Positions 8,549 through 16,426 of a DNA stretch of 58,743 nucleotides are shown here, one piece after another (the stretch's first letter is position 1; every line of letters starts with the position of its first letter). The notes beneath the pieces were generated by a model, which saw nothing but the letters and a program-made list of their open reading frames with translations, was not told the origin of the DNA and made no database searches. A program made the position numbers and the translations under genes. Source of the stretch: UBA6244 sp041582875 (lineage in GTDB: Bacteria > Bacteroidota > Bacteroidia > Bacteroidales > F082). The stretch is taken from positions 1 to 58,743 of the forward strand of contig JBFHGX010000007.1 of the NCBI GenBank assembly GCA_041582875.1, written 5' to 3'.

Positions 8549-8716
8549 GGAAAAAGTGTCTAGGCAAGTGACAATAACACATTGGAGATTTTCAACTATA
8601 GACACTTCCAACTTTATTCACTTTTAACTTTCCCAATCCTTATTTATAATCACTAAAAAATATGAAAACAGCACTAAAATTCACTTATGCAATCGATGCC
8701 AATTGGGTTGCGTTTG

Positions 8717-8724
8717 TATATTTG
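8717..8724 (+). promoter_or_regulatory. Putative -7 box of the isocitrate dehydrogenase gene
   Basis: TATATTTG fits TAnnTTTG and lies about 35 nt before the coding start. No -33 TTG was seen at 19-20 nt spacing. Confidence 0.45.
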
Positions 8725-8759
8725 CCAGTTCAGTAACTAACCTGATAAATTGAATGACT

Positions 8760-9956
8760 ATGGCAAAAAGAACAATTGTAGCCTTACCCGGCGATGGCAT
8801 CGGGAAAGCTGTATTAGATGAAGCTATTCGCGTCCTTGACGCTGCCGGATTTGAAGCAGACTACGTTGAAGGCGATATAGGCTGGGAGTTTTGGAAATCA
8901 GAAGGTAATCCACTACCCGATCGCACCATCAAATTGCTCGAAGAACATAAAATTGGTTTGTTTGGAGCAATAACCTCCAAACCAAAAGATGCTGCTTTTG
9001 AAGAGCTGGCACCTGAGTTAAAAGAAAAGAAATTGGTTTATGCCTCTCCTATTGTTGGATTAAGGCAACATTTCAATTTAGACATTTGCATGCGCCCATG
9101 TCATACCTATGTTGGTAATCCTTTGAATTTCATACGTCGTGGAGTTGGCGACTCCATTGAGGAACCTGCTGTTGATGTGGTGATTTTCCGTCAAAATACT
9201 GAAGGCTTGTATGGTGGCGTTGAGTGGTCGAATCCTCCTGCACAGGTTTATGATGCATTAATGACACATCCTAAATTTGTTAAAAACTTTGGTGAAACAC
9301 CCAAAGAAGAAATTTCGGTATCGACCCGTATTTTCACAAAAAAAGCAACCGAAAGAATTTTGCGCGCTGCTTTTGAACATGCCAAAAACTTTGGATATAA
9401 ATCGGTAACCGTTTGCGAAAAACCTAACGTTATTCGTGAAACTTCCGGTATGATGTTCAAAATGGCTCAACAAATGCAAAAAGCTGATTATCCTAACATT
9501 GAACTTTGGAATACCAATATTGATGCACAAATGATGTGGTTAACCAAAAATCCTGAGGATTATGGAGTTATCGTAGCAGGAAATATGTTTGGTGATATTG
9601 TATCTGACGGTTTTGCCGGACTTATTGGTGGATTAGGATTTGCATGCTCAGCACAATTCAATCCAGATAACGGTATTGGTGTTTTTGAACCAACCCACGG
9701 ATCTGCTCCTAAATATGCCGATTATCCAGTTTCAATAGTTAATCCCATTGCGATGGTTGAGTCTGCTTGTATGATGCTTGATTTCATCAACGAAAAACCT
9801 ATGGCTGCTAAAATCCGTAAAGCTGTTGCTGAAGTAATTGCTGAGGGAAAAGTACGTACCTATGATATGATGAAGATGCGTGGCAAAGCAGATGTTGTTA
9901 ACAACGGGGCTGCATCTACCACCCAAATGGCAGATGCTATCATTGCCAAATTATAA
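8760..9956 (+). CDS. Isocitrate/isopropylmalate dehydrogenase family enzyme
   Basis: The protein (398 residues from the second ATG; 400 from the ATG at 8754) is a beta-decarboxylating dehydrogenase of the isocitrate/isopropylmalate family. It opens with IVALPGDGIGKAVLDEA, and has RQNTEGLYGG, a catalytic Arg/Tyr region, the metal-binding aspartates in GNMFGDIVSDGFAGLIGGLG, and the nucleotide-binding loop EPTHGSAPKYA. In Bacteroidota this architecture is usually annotated as isocitrate dehydrogenase, feeding 2-oxoglutarate in the TCA cycle; sucC elsewhere in the window fits. No leucine-biosynthesis genes are nearby, which argues against leuB. Which cofactor (NAD or NADP) is used is not certain. 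The ATG at 8760 (MAKRTIV) is preferred over 8754. Confidence 0.85.
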   Translation: MAKRTIVALPGDGIGKAVLDEAIRVLDAAGFEADYVEGDIGWEFWKSEGNPLPDRTIKLLEEHKIGLFGAITSKPKDAAFEELAPELKEKKLVYASPIVGLRQHFNLDICMRPCHTYVGNPLNFIRRGVGDSIEEPAVDVVIFRQNTEGLYGGVEWSNPPAQVYDALMTHPKFVKNFGETPKEEISVSTRIFTKKATERILRAAFEHAKNFGYKSVTVCEKPNVIRETSGMMFKMAQQMQKADYPNIELWNTNIDAQMMWLTKNPEDYGVIVAGNMFGDIVSDGFAGLIGGLGFACSAQFNPDNGIGVFEPTHGSAPKYADYPVSIVNPIAMVESACMMLDFINEKPMAAKIRKAVAEVIAEGKVRTYDMMKMRGKADVVNNGAASTTQMADAIIAKL

Positions 9957-9989
9957 TCGATATTGTTTTCATCTGAAAAATAAATTGAT

Positions 9990-10541
9990 ATGGATAAAAC
10001 TGTGCATCAATTGTGGCCTGAATTAGATTGGATTCAGGACAATGAACTGAGGGAGCAAACAGCTAAAACCTGGGAATTGGCGCTTAACAGAAGTGTGTTA
10101 ACTCCTGAGGATTTGAACCGAATTCCATTTACACTCCTTTGTGGTCCAAACCTCAAGGTCACCTTCATGGATCATAAACGTTCGGTTGTACATATTGCCA
10201 AAGATGCCGGAGATAAAATCAACGATATGTATCACGGTGAGCTCCCTGTAAATATTGACACTTTAGTTGCAGGAGCTATATTGGCTGATGTGGGCAAATT
10301 GCTCGAATATGTTCTGGACGAAAATGGAAAAGCTATTCAGGGAACCTACGGCAAATATTTACGTCACCCCTTCTCAGGAGTGAGTTTGGCTGAAGAAGCT
10401 GGTGTTCCAGCTGAAGTATGCCACATTATTGCTACACATGCCGGAGAAGGAAACATGGTTAAAAGAACTACAGAAGCATATTTAGTTCACCATGCTGACT
10501 TCATGACTTTTTTACCTTTTAAGGAAAGATTGATCGTTTAA
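9990..10541 (+). CDS. HD-fold protein with degenerate HD dyad
   Basis: The 183-residue soluble protein resembles the HD superfamily of metal-dependent phosphohydrolases. It has SVVHIAKDAGDKIND (His-68), then AGAILADVGKLLEY at about residues 95-107 where active members read HDxGK, a later His pair (RHPFSG, IIATHAGEG) and HHAD near the C terminus. The His of the HD dyad is Ala-99 here, while Asp-100 and the following GK are kept. The fold is therefore likely present but normal two-metal chemistry is doubtful; it might hydrolyse with one metal or bind a ligand. It begins 33 nt after the isocitrate dehydrogenase gene and ends before a terminator, so it is probably the second gene of that operon. 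The substrate is unknown. Confidence 0.8.
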   Translation: MDKTVHQLWPELDWIQDNELREQTAKTWELALNRSVLTPEDLNRIPFTLLCGPNLKVTFMDHKRSVVHIAKDAGDKINDMYHGELPVNIDTLVAGAILADVGKLLEYVLDENGKAIQGTYGKYLRHPFSGVSLAEEAGVPAEVCHIIATHAGEGNMVKRTTEAYLVHHADFMTFLPFKERLIV

Positions 10542-10562
10542 CGACAATTTTCAATAATTCAG

Positions 10563-10588
10563 GCCCGGATTAATTTCGGGCTTTTTTT
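10563..10588 (+). terminator. Rho-independent terminator after the HD-fold gene
   Basis: GCCCG pairs with CGGGC around a loop, followed by a run of seven T on the plus strand. It closes the isocitrate dehydrogenase-HD gene pair. Confidence 0.85.
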
Positions 10589-10940
10589 ATATCTCCTTGT
10601 TTATAACTAAAGCATAATAATCATCGGGCAAGGGCAAATAGCCGTGTTCGTAACAAAAATAATACACTCGTTTTTCTTTGGTTTTATAAACATGGGTAAA
10701 ATACTTGAAATTAAAACCATGCTGTTCAAGTGTTTGTTTCTTTACCTTTGATTTGCCATCAGGAGTGAGTTCACACAATATACTCCTGTTTTTACGTAAG
10801 ATGGCATTAATATTTCTAATAAATGCTGTTTCGTCGCGATTTTCACGGTTATGATATGCATTCCTACACTGATCGTTACAAAATTTTTTGTCCACACGAC
10901 CATATAATGTGGTGCCGCATTCCAAACAAACATGTTCCAT
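10587..10940 (-). CDS. Small zinc-ribbon protein of unknown function
   Basis: The 117-residue protein begins with a zinc ribbon: CLECGTTLYG then KKFCNDQCRNAYHN, i.e. Cys-x2-Cys at residues 5-8 and Cys-x3-Cys at about 21-25, with a following His. The remaining 90 residues are basic and aromatic (NAILRKNRSIL, KYFTHVYKTKEKRVYYFCYE) and may form a small nucleic-acid or protein-binding domain. Similar small cysteine-ribbon proteins are widespread in Bacteroidota but I recognise no named function. An alternative upstream start exists in another frame but does not carry the Cys ribbon. Its stop lies at the edge of the convergent terminator of the preceding gene. Confidence 0.75.
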   Translation of the reverse strand: MEHVCLECGTTLYGRVDKKFCNDQCRNAYHNRENRDETAFIRNINAILRKNRSILCELTPDGKSKVKKQTLEQHGFNFKYFTHVYKTKEKRVYYFCYEHGYLPLPDDYYALVINKEI

Positions 10941-11055
10941 GACCTTGTTTTTGCTGTAAAGTTAGAAAAAAAGATCACAAAAAAACCATCCCAACGCATG
11001 TTAATTCAAAAATATGTTGGGATGGTTTGCCTGATAAACTAGCTTGTAACAGCAG

Positions 11056-12126
11056 TTAGTTTTTTAACCAATTTTGGGTAGACTGTCGTCCTTGGTAACG
11101 CACTGAAATAAAATACAAACCAGACTTCAAAGTCATGACATCAAATTGGCTTTTTTCCGCCACAGATGTAATGGTTTTCAATTGCTTGCCTTGCATATCA
11201 ACTAGCGTAATTTCAGCACCTACCGGAGCATTTACGTTAAGATAGTCAATGGCTGGATTAGGATACAATAAAATGCTTTCGGAGAGTTCATTCAGCAATA
11301 TATCATCGAGTTGATCAACAATAAATCCGTTTTCCAAAACCAAATCGTCCACATAAACATCATATACACCAACAGATAGACTGGTGGGAATCATTACAGA
11401 AACAGTTAACAAGGTGTTACTTTCAACAAGAATCTCACTTGCGGAAAACAGCATTGCAGGATCGTCTTGGTTAACAAAACGAACTTCTCCTACCCCACTC
11501 GTCCATTGGGTATCTTCTCCAAGAATAGTTAAATTTCCACTGAAACCAAGTGGAGCATGGTCAGGATCAACAGCCGCTATTTGTGGGTTAAGTACCAATT
11601 GATTAACGGTCATTGAGGAAGTATAAATAATATCGCCACTCGTGGCGCCATTACCGTTCGCAGCATTAAAGGCGGCATAAAATGTTACCGATCCCGTTTC
11701 AGGTGCTGTCCAGTCGACTGTCCAACTATTTGAGTTGCCTGTGGGAGTTACTCCAGTATTTTTATGGGTAACGGATTTCCCACCATTGGCCAATTTAGTC
11801 CGATTGGCATCAATTATGCTAAAAACACCAACTTTTGCTCCCATCAGATCCTCGGAAGTAAGTTCAAATCCAAATTTCACAACACCAGCATGAGTTCCCG
11901 TGGCTGTGATTTGGTATGTTTCACCAGCCGTATAACCCTCAACAGGAATTGTGGAAGATATCCATGACATCTGCGTTTGTGCTGTACCTGTATGACAATC
12001 AGTACAAGTGGCTCCATTGTCTCCAGGAGATCCCGTTTTACCTCCGGGGCTTCCTGATACATAACTAAAGAGTAAAAGTGCTATGGGCAACGATAAAACA
12101 ATTAGGAAAGAGTAAGTTTTTTTCAT
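11056..12126 (-). CDS. T9SS-sorted protein with Reelin-like/anchor-V domain and CxxCH motif
   Basis: The 356-residue product has a signal peptide (MKKTYSFLIVLSLPIALLLF), then GSPGDNGATCTDCHTG with Cys-41, Cys-44 and His-45, a CxxCH motif of the kind that binds c-type haem. A domain follows with TAGETYQITATGTHAG and GFELTSEDLMGAKVG, typical of the Reelin-like 'choice-of-anchor V' domain found beside such CxxCH motifs in Bacteroidota. Next is an IPT/TIG-like stretch (AVDPDHAPLGFSGNLTILGE). The end, ILLYPNPAIDYLNVNAPVGA to GLYFISVRYQGRQSTQ, is a type A T9SS sorting domain. The protein should therefore be exported and passed across the outer membrane, ending on the surface or released. Function is unknown; haem binding would be mono-haem at best. 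Confidence 0.88.
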   Translation of the reverse strand: MKKTYSFLIVLSLPIALLLFSYVSGSPGGKTGSPGDNGATCTDCHTGTAQTQMSWISSTIPVEGYTAGETYQITATGTHAGVVKFGFELTSEDLMGAKVGVFSIIDANRTKLANGGKSVTHKNTGVTPTGNSNSWTVDWTAPETGSVTFYAAFNAANGNGATSGDIIYTSSMTVNQLVLNPQIAAVDPDHAPLGFSGNLTILGEDTQWTSGVGEVRFVNQDDPAMLFSASEILVESNTLLTVSVMIPTSLSVGVYDVYVDDLVLENGFIVDQLDDILLNELSESILLYPNPAIDYLNVNAPVGAEITLVDMQGKQLKTITSVAEKSQFDVMTLKSGLYFISVRYQGRQSTQNWLKN

Positions 12127-12292
12127 GACAATTCTTATTTAGACTTATTATATTTAAAGCGCAAAATAACACAATTTCAACTTACTAACAAAATATCTTT
12201 TATAAAAAAAACGATTTTTTAATTATCCAAAATGAAAGCTAATGAACTTAGATACAATAGTTGACTAACTGATTGCCCCGACCTACAAATAA

Positions 12293-12324
12293 AAAGCCCA
12301 CTAAATCAATTGATTAGTGGGCTT
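12293..12324 (-). terminator. Rho-independent terminator after tRNA-Met
   Basis: AAGCCCACTAA pairs with TTAGTGGGCTT (an 11-bp stem with a one-base difference in the loop region), and the minus-strand side is followed by TTTTTATTTG. It sits 7 nt beyond the 3' end of the tRNA. Confidence 0.85.
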
Positions 12325-12330
12325 AATTTG

Positions 12331-12404
12331 TAGCGGGACCGAGAATTGAACTCGAGACCTCCGGGTTATGAATCCGACGCTCTAACCAACTGAGCTACCC
12401 CGCC
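12331..12404 (-). tRNA. tRNA-Met(CAT)
   Basis: The minus strand folds as a 74-nt tRNA: acceptor GGCGGGG paired with TCCCGCT (with G-U at the ends) and an A discriminator, D arm GCTC...GAGC, anticodon loop TTCATAA giving CAT, a 5-nt variable loop and T arm TCGAG-TTCAATT-CTCGG. The anticodon stem has an A-C mismatch next to the loop. The D loop and the normal 1-72 pairing suggest elongator Met, but a CAT anticodon modified to lysidine (tRNA-Ile) cannot be excluded from sequence. CCA is not encoded. Confidence 0.92.
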
Positions 12405-12416
12405 GTTTTGAGCCTG

Positions 12417-12446
12417 CAAAAATAAAAAAAAGGATTACTTTACCAA
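12417..12446 (-). promoter_or_regulatory. Bacteroidota-type promoter of tRNA-Met
   Basis: On the minus strand TTG (12444-12446) is followed after exactly 19 nt by TATTTTTG (12417-12424), a match to the -33/-7 layout TTG-N19-TAnnTTTG. The tRNA starts 12 nt downstream of the -7 box. Confidence 0.75.
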
Positions 12447-12507
12447 CATTGTAACCACTTTTTTATTTAAAAAAACTCAAACACCTCATTTTAGCAAAAA
12501 TCGCAGA

Positions 12508-12882
12508 CTAGTTGCTGTGAGAACAAAAGTCATCTGCTACAATTTTACCTGTGGCTGATTCTCCGCTTAGAGCAACGGTTAAACCTCCATCAGTAACAGT
12601 ACCTGTGGCCACAATACTTACCGACCCTGATCCTGTAGCATTAGCTTTTATGGTCCACGGCAATATAGGATTAGGTATGGTTTCTATTGTATCAGGGGTA
12701 TTATAGGTAAGAGTAGAAATTGCACCGTCACCCGAAGAGGTAGCAGTAAAGGTAATTTTCATTTCTTCTGTGGTTAACTGAGAAGTATGCAGATTACAGG
12801 TTTCCGTAGTGTCTTTGGAACATCCAATAAAAGCAATAACCATGGATGACAAGAATAAAAGTGCAATGAACGATTTTTTCAT
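12508..12882 (-). CDS. Small lipoprotein of unknown function
   Basis: From the ATG at 12882 the product is 124 residues with a lipoprotein signal peptide: MKKSFIALLFLSSMVIAFIGC, with the lipobox Cys at about residue 21 followed by SKDTTET. The frame extends 13 codons further upstream, but MKKS is the natural beginning of the signal sequence. The mature part is rich in Thr, Ser and Gly with alternating beta strands (SGSVSIVATGTVTDGG) and has a Cys near each end (SKDTTETCNLH and DDFCSHSN), which could form a disulfide. No known domain is recognised. It is anchored in the membrane by the lipid and probably faces the periplasm or the surface. Confidence 0.75.
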   Translation of the reverse strand: MKKSFIALLFLSSMVIAFIGCSKDTTETCNLHTSQLTTEEMKITFTATSSGDGAISTLTYNTPDTIETIPNPILPWTIKANATGSGSVSIVATGTVTDGGLTVALSGESATGKIVADDFCSHSN

Positions 12883-13084
12883 AATAATTAACTGTTTAAA
12901 TAAATTTTGGAGCACCGCCAAACGGCAAGTACGCAGTGGTTTTAACTTGAAATTAAAAACGTAAGATCAGCCTTTTTCTCTCAACTTCCATTAAATACAT
13001 CGATTTAATTGCAATCCGTTGATTTTCTGACATCCTCACAGTTCATCTGGATATATTTACCGTCAACCGTCAAAAACAAACCTG

Positions 13085-13092
13085 TATATTTG
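13085..13092 (+). promoter_or_regulatory. Putative -7 box of the TlpA-like gene
   Basis: TATATTTG fits TAnnTTTG and ends 11 nt before the ATG, giving a leader of only a few nucleotides. No -33 TTG at normal spacing. Confidence 0.45.
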
Positions 13093-13103
13093 CCGCAAAA
13101 AAG

Positions 13104-13637
13104 ATGAGACCTATAAAATTTCTTGCTCTCGTTCTATGTATTTTGTGTGGATCAGTTATTAATGCACAGGACACCTCAATAGATTCCAATCGAGGCTATC
13201 ATGTAAAAGTAGGTGATTTGGCTCCTGACTTAACTCTTTCCTTGATAACAGGAGAAACCATTTCGCTTACAGACCTGAAGGGAAAAGTGATTGTGCTTCA
13301 GTTTACCGCCAGTTGGTGTTCAGTCTGCAGAAAAGAAATGCCACATCTGGAAAACGAAATTTGGTTACCCAACAAAAACAAAGATTTTATATTGATCGGT
13401 ATCGATTATGATGAATCATTCGAAAAAGTGTATGATTTTGTCCAACAAATGAAAGTAACCTATCCCATGGCCCTCGATCCAAACGGTAATCATTTCAATC
13501 AGTTTGCCTACCCAAAAAGTGGCATTACGCGCAATGTTGTAATCGATCAGGAAGGTAGGATAGCCTTTCTAACCCGGCTCTACGACGCAAAAGAATTTGA
13601 AGAAATGAAAAACACCATCAATAACTTATTGGACTGA
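13104..13637 (+). CDS. Exported TlpA-like thioredoxin-fold oxidoreductase
   Basis: The 177-residue protein has a signal peptide (FLALVLCILCGSVINAQD) and a thioredoxin fold of the TlpA/ResA or AhpC-TSA type. GDLAPDLTLSLITGETISL leads to the active-site motif FTASWCSVCRKEMP, with the redox Cys pair in WCSVC. A cis-Pro-like loop appears in KSGITRNVVIDQEGRI. Such periplasmic proteins reduce or shuffle disulfides, often for cytochrome c maturation or oxidative-stress repair; the partner is not shown here. No ccm or other thiol genes are adjacent. Convergent with folA. Confidence 0.88.
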   Translation: MRPIKFLALVLCILCGSVINAQDTSIDSNRGYHVKVGDLAPDLTLSLITGETISLTDLKGKVIVLQFTASWCSVCRKEMPHLENEIWLPNKNKDFILIGIDYDESFEKVYDFVQQMKVTYPMALDPNGNHFNQFAYPKSGITRNVVIDQEGRIAFLTRLYDAKEFEEMKNTINNLLD

Positions 13638-13660
13638 TCATCTTTTTCTTAAGTATGTAC

Positions 13661-14167
13661 TTATTTCTTTATTCTGGTATAAATTTCAAAAGCATACTCA
13701 AAATCATTTTGCGGATCGTCAGCAACCAAATCATTGGATTCAAGCTCCCATTCTGCTAAAGAAATCTCAGGAAAAAATGTATCGGCATCAAAGTCCTTAA
13801 AAACCCGTGTTATATATAATCGTCTGGCAAAGGGCATAAATTGCTTGTAGATGGTTCCACCTCCAATGATAAAGTTCTCTTTATCAACAGGCATTTTATT
13901 GATGGCATCCTCAATACTGTATGCCATTTCACAGCCCTCGATGGTTTCTTCAAATTGATCGGTCAACACCATATTTAGTCGTTTTGGCAACGGCCGTATA
14001 GGCAAAGAATAATAGGTACGCTTACCCATAATAACCGGGCTACCTTCAGTGATTTTCTTAAACCGCTTTAAATCTGCACTGATGTGCCACAACAAATCGT
14101 TATCCTTACCTATGCCATTGTTGGCCGCTATAGCGACAATTATTGATATATTTTTTTGATGATTCAT
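13661..14167 (-). CDS. folA: Dihydrofolate reductase
   Basis: DHFR reduces dihydrofolate to tetrahydrofolate with NADPH, restoring the folate that thymidylate synthase consumes. The product (168 residues from the second ATG, 170 from 14173) has ISIIVAIAANNGIGKDNDLLW with the catalytic acidic residue region WHISADLKRFKKITEG, the cofactor loop VIMGKRTYYSLP and FIIGGGTIYKQFMP. Length is normal. It starts 19 nt after the thyA stop on the same strand, so thyA and folA form an operon, a common arrangement that couples the two steps. Confidence 0.96.
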   Translation of the reverse strand: MNHQKNISIIVAIAANNGIGKDNDLLWHISADLKRFKKITEGSPVIMGKRTYYSLPIRPLPKRLNMVLTDQFEETIEGCEMAYSIEDAINKMPVDKENFIIGGGTIYKQFMPFARRLYITRVFKDFDADTFFPEISLAEWELESNDLVADDPQNDFEYAFEIYTRIKK

Positions 14168-14186
14168 AGTCATATTTTATTGACAA

Positions 14187-15011
14187 TTAAACTGATACTT
14201 CTCCCTTAATATGTGGATGTGGATCATATTCGGAAAGTTCAAAATCTTCATATTTGAAGGCGAAAATATCCCTGACTTCATGATTGATTTTCATGATGGG
14301 CAACGGACGTACCTCTCTGGACAGCTGCAATTTTACCTGATCGAGATGATTGAGATAAATATGGGCATCACCAAACGTGTGCACAAAATCACCTGGTTTT
14401 AAATCACATACCTGTGCAATCATAAGTGTTAACAAGGCGTAAGAAGCAATATTAAAGGGAACGCCCAGAAATATGTCGGCACTGCGTTGATATAATTGGC
14501 ATGACAATTTACCATCAGAAACGTAAAACTGAAACCAGGCATGACAAGGAGGCAGGGCCGCTTTTCCCAAAGCAACATTCTCCGAAAACGATTTCCCCGA
14601 AAGGGGTAGTACACTTGGGTTCCAGGCAGCAACAATCATCCTGCGGTTATCCGGATTGGTTTTAATCTGGTGTATAACCTCAGCAATTTGATCGATCCCC
14701 TCACCATTCCAATTGCGCCATTGAGCGCCATAAACCGGACCTAAGTCACCGTTTTCATCTGCCCAGCTATTCCAAATTTTAACCCCATTTTCGTTGAGAT
14801 AACCAACATTGGTGTCACCGGCCAAAAACCACAACAATTCATGAATAATCGACTTAAGGTGGAGTTTCTTTGTGGTGAGCATTGGAAATCCCTCACTCAG
14901 ATCGAATCTCAATTGAGGGCCGAAAACAGAAATAGTTCCCGTTCCTGTACGATCAGTTTTTTGATTACCTTTTTCAAGTACGTGGGTCAATAAATTGAGA
15001 TATTGGCGCAT
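14187..15011 (-). CDS. thyA: Thymidylate synthase ThyA
   Basis: ThyA methylates dUMP to dTMP using methylene-tetrahydrofolate, yielding dihydrofolate. The 274-residue protein carries KTDRTGTGTISVFG near the N terminus, LHLKSIIHELLWFLAG, and the active-site segment ALPPCHAWFQFYVSDGKL with the nucleophilic Cys in PPCHA. Other marks are QLYQRSADIFLGVPFNIASY and FVHTFGDAHIYLNHLDQV. Length is normal for the folate-dependent ThyA; there is no sign of ThyX. It is the first gene of the thyA-folA operon, and a nucleoside permease lies divergently upstream. Confidence 0.98.
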   Translation of the reverse strand: MRQYLNLLTHVLEKGNQKTDRTGTGTISVFGPQLRFDLSEGFPMLTTKKLHLKSIIHELLWFLAGDTNVGYLNENGVKIWNSWADENGDLGPVYGAQWRNWNGEGIDQIAEVIHQIKTNPDNRRMIVAAWNPSVLPLSGKSFSENVALGKAALPPCHAWFQFYVSDGKLSCQLYQRSADIFLGVPFNIASYALLTLMIAQVCDLKPGDFVHTFGDAHIYLNHLDQVKLQLSREVRPLPIMKINHEVRDIFAFKYEDFELSEYDPHPHIKGEVSV

Positions 15012-15093
15012 ATAATGGCTTTATGTTTAGATAATGAAAAATCATCGAAAACAACAATGATTTCTATTCAAACCAACACCACTTAGTGGGAGG

Positions 15094-15123
15094 TTGAACA
15101 ACGGTTATTTTCGATTATATTTG
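15094..15123 (+). promoter_or_regulatory. Bacteroidota-type promoter of the nucleoside permease
   Basis: TTG at 15094-15096 is followed after 19 nt by TATATTTG (15116-15123), the full -33/-7 layout. The permease ATG is 35 nt downstream. Confidence 0.75.
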
Positions 15124-15158
15124 CCAAAATTAACGTATTTCTATAAAATTAGTATACA

Positions 15159-16412
15159 ATGGGTATAAAGTTTAGGATAAGTATAATGAACTTCCTCCAA
15201 TTTTTTATTTGGGGCGCGTGGCTCATCACCATCGGTGGATATTGGTTTCAAAACAGACAATGGACTGGAACTGAATTTGGTGTAATATTTTCGACTATGG
15301 GGATTGCTTCGCTATTTATGCCAGCTATCGCAGGGATAATTGCCGACAGGTGGATAAACGCTGAAAAATTATTGGGAATTTTTCACCTGATTGGAGCTAT
15401 AGTTCTATTTATGTTGCCTGAGGTAAACGACCCTACCACCTTTTTCTGGGTTATGCTCCTAAATATGATTTTCTATATGCCGACCATTTCGTTGGCCATT
15501 ACAGTAGCATATTCAGCTTTAAATGGAGCACAACTCGACGTCATCAAAAATTACCCCCCTATTCGAGTGTATGGTACCATTGGCTTTATTGTGGCCATGT
15601 GGACGGTTAGCTTATTAAAAATAGAAACATCAGCCATGCAGTTTTATGTGGCTTCAGGAGCATCACTGGTTTTGGGGTTATTCTCTTTTACCCTTCCCAA
15701 ATGTGCTACTTCTAAAGGTAGCGAAAACAAAACTTTTGTTGAGTCGCTTGGACTCAAAGCCTTCACTCTGTTTAAAAACAGTAAAATGGCCATGTTTTTT
15801 GTTTTCTCAATGCTCTTAGGAGCGTCCTTGCAACTCACCAACGCATACGGAGATACATTTTTGCATGATTTTGCCAAGATTCCTGAATACAAAGATTTAC
15901 TTACCGTAGAATATCCTGCCATCATCATGTCAATCTCACAGATGTCGGAAACCCTGTTTATTTTGGCTATTCCCTTTTTCCTTTTGCGTTTTGGAATCAA
16001 GAAGGTGATGCTAATCAGCATGTTTGCTTGGGTCCTCCGATTTGCACTCTTTGGTTTTGGAAATCCAGCTGATGCCTTATGGATGATTGTTCTTTCGAAC
16101 ATTATTTACGGAATGGCTTTCGACTTTTTCAATATTTCAGGTTCATTATTTGTTGAAACCCAAACGGATTCAAGTATACGTGCCAGCGCACAGGGAGTTT
16201 TTATGATGATGACCAACGGATTTGGAGCGATTTTGGGCAGCTGGAGCAGTGGATTAGTCATTGATAATTTCTTTAAAAACGCTTCCGGTGAATTCGAATG
16301 GCAAGGTATCTGGCTCACCTTTGCTGCGTATTCATTGGTTGTCGCTATATTATTTGCCTTGCTTTTTAAACACAAACATAACCCTAAAGAAGTTGCGAAA
16401 GTCAGTCATTAA
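15159..16412 (+). CDS. Nucleoside:H+ symporter (NupG-like MFS permease)
   Basis: The 417-residue polytopic protein has about twelve hydrophobic segments in the MFS order. The N terminus (MNFLQFFIWGAWLITIGGYWF) and GVIFSTMGIASLFMPAIAG correspond to the nucleoside:H+ symporter family (NupG/XapB). PPIRVYGTIGFIVAMW and SSIRASAQGVFMMMTNGFGA are shared features of the family. It probably imports nucleosides with protons across the inner membrane. The gene diverges from thyA-folA, 147 nt away, giving a thymidylate/nucleoside neighbourhood. A short basic tail (KHKHNPKEVAK) ends the protein. Function by family only. Confidence 0.87.
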   Translation: MGIKFRISIMNFLQFFIWGAWLITIGGYWFQNRQWTGTEFGVIFSTMGIASLFMPAIAGIIADRWINAEKLLGIFHLIGAIVLFMLPEVNDPTTFFWVMLLNMIFYMPTISLAITVAYSALNGAQLDVIKNYPPIRVYGTIGFIVAMWTVSLLKIETSAMQFYVASGASLVLGLFSFTLPKCATSKGSENKTFVESLGLKAFTLFKNSKMAMFFVFSMLLGASLQLTNAYGDTFLHDFAKIPEYKDLLTVEYPAIIMSISQMSETLFILAIPFFLLRFGIKKVMLISMFAWVLRFALFGFGNPADALWMIVLSNIIYGMAFDFFNISGSLFVETQTDSSIRASAQGVFMMMTNGFGAILGSWSSGLVIDNFFKNASGEFEWQGIWLTFAAYSLVVAILFALLFKHKHNPKEVAKVSH

Positions 16413-16426
16413 TTAATTGACTAAAA

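Noticed and set aside
8537..8611. Longer start of the CCA-adding enzyme
   Set aside because: The added 25 residues lack family likeness and contain the -7 box.
6145..8611. miaA and cca as separately transcribed genes
   Set aside because: The coding regions overlap by 29 nt on the same strand, so a shared transcript is far more likely.
12883..12921. Longer start of the small lipoprotein
   Set aside because: It would place 13 polar residues before the natural MKKS signal start and lipobox.
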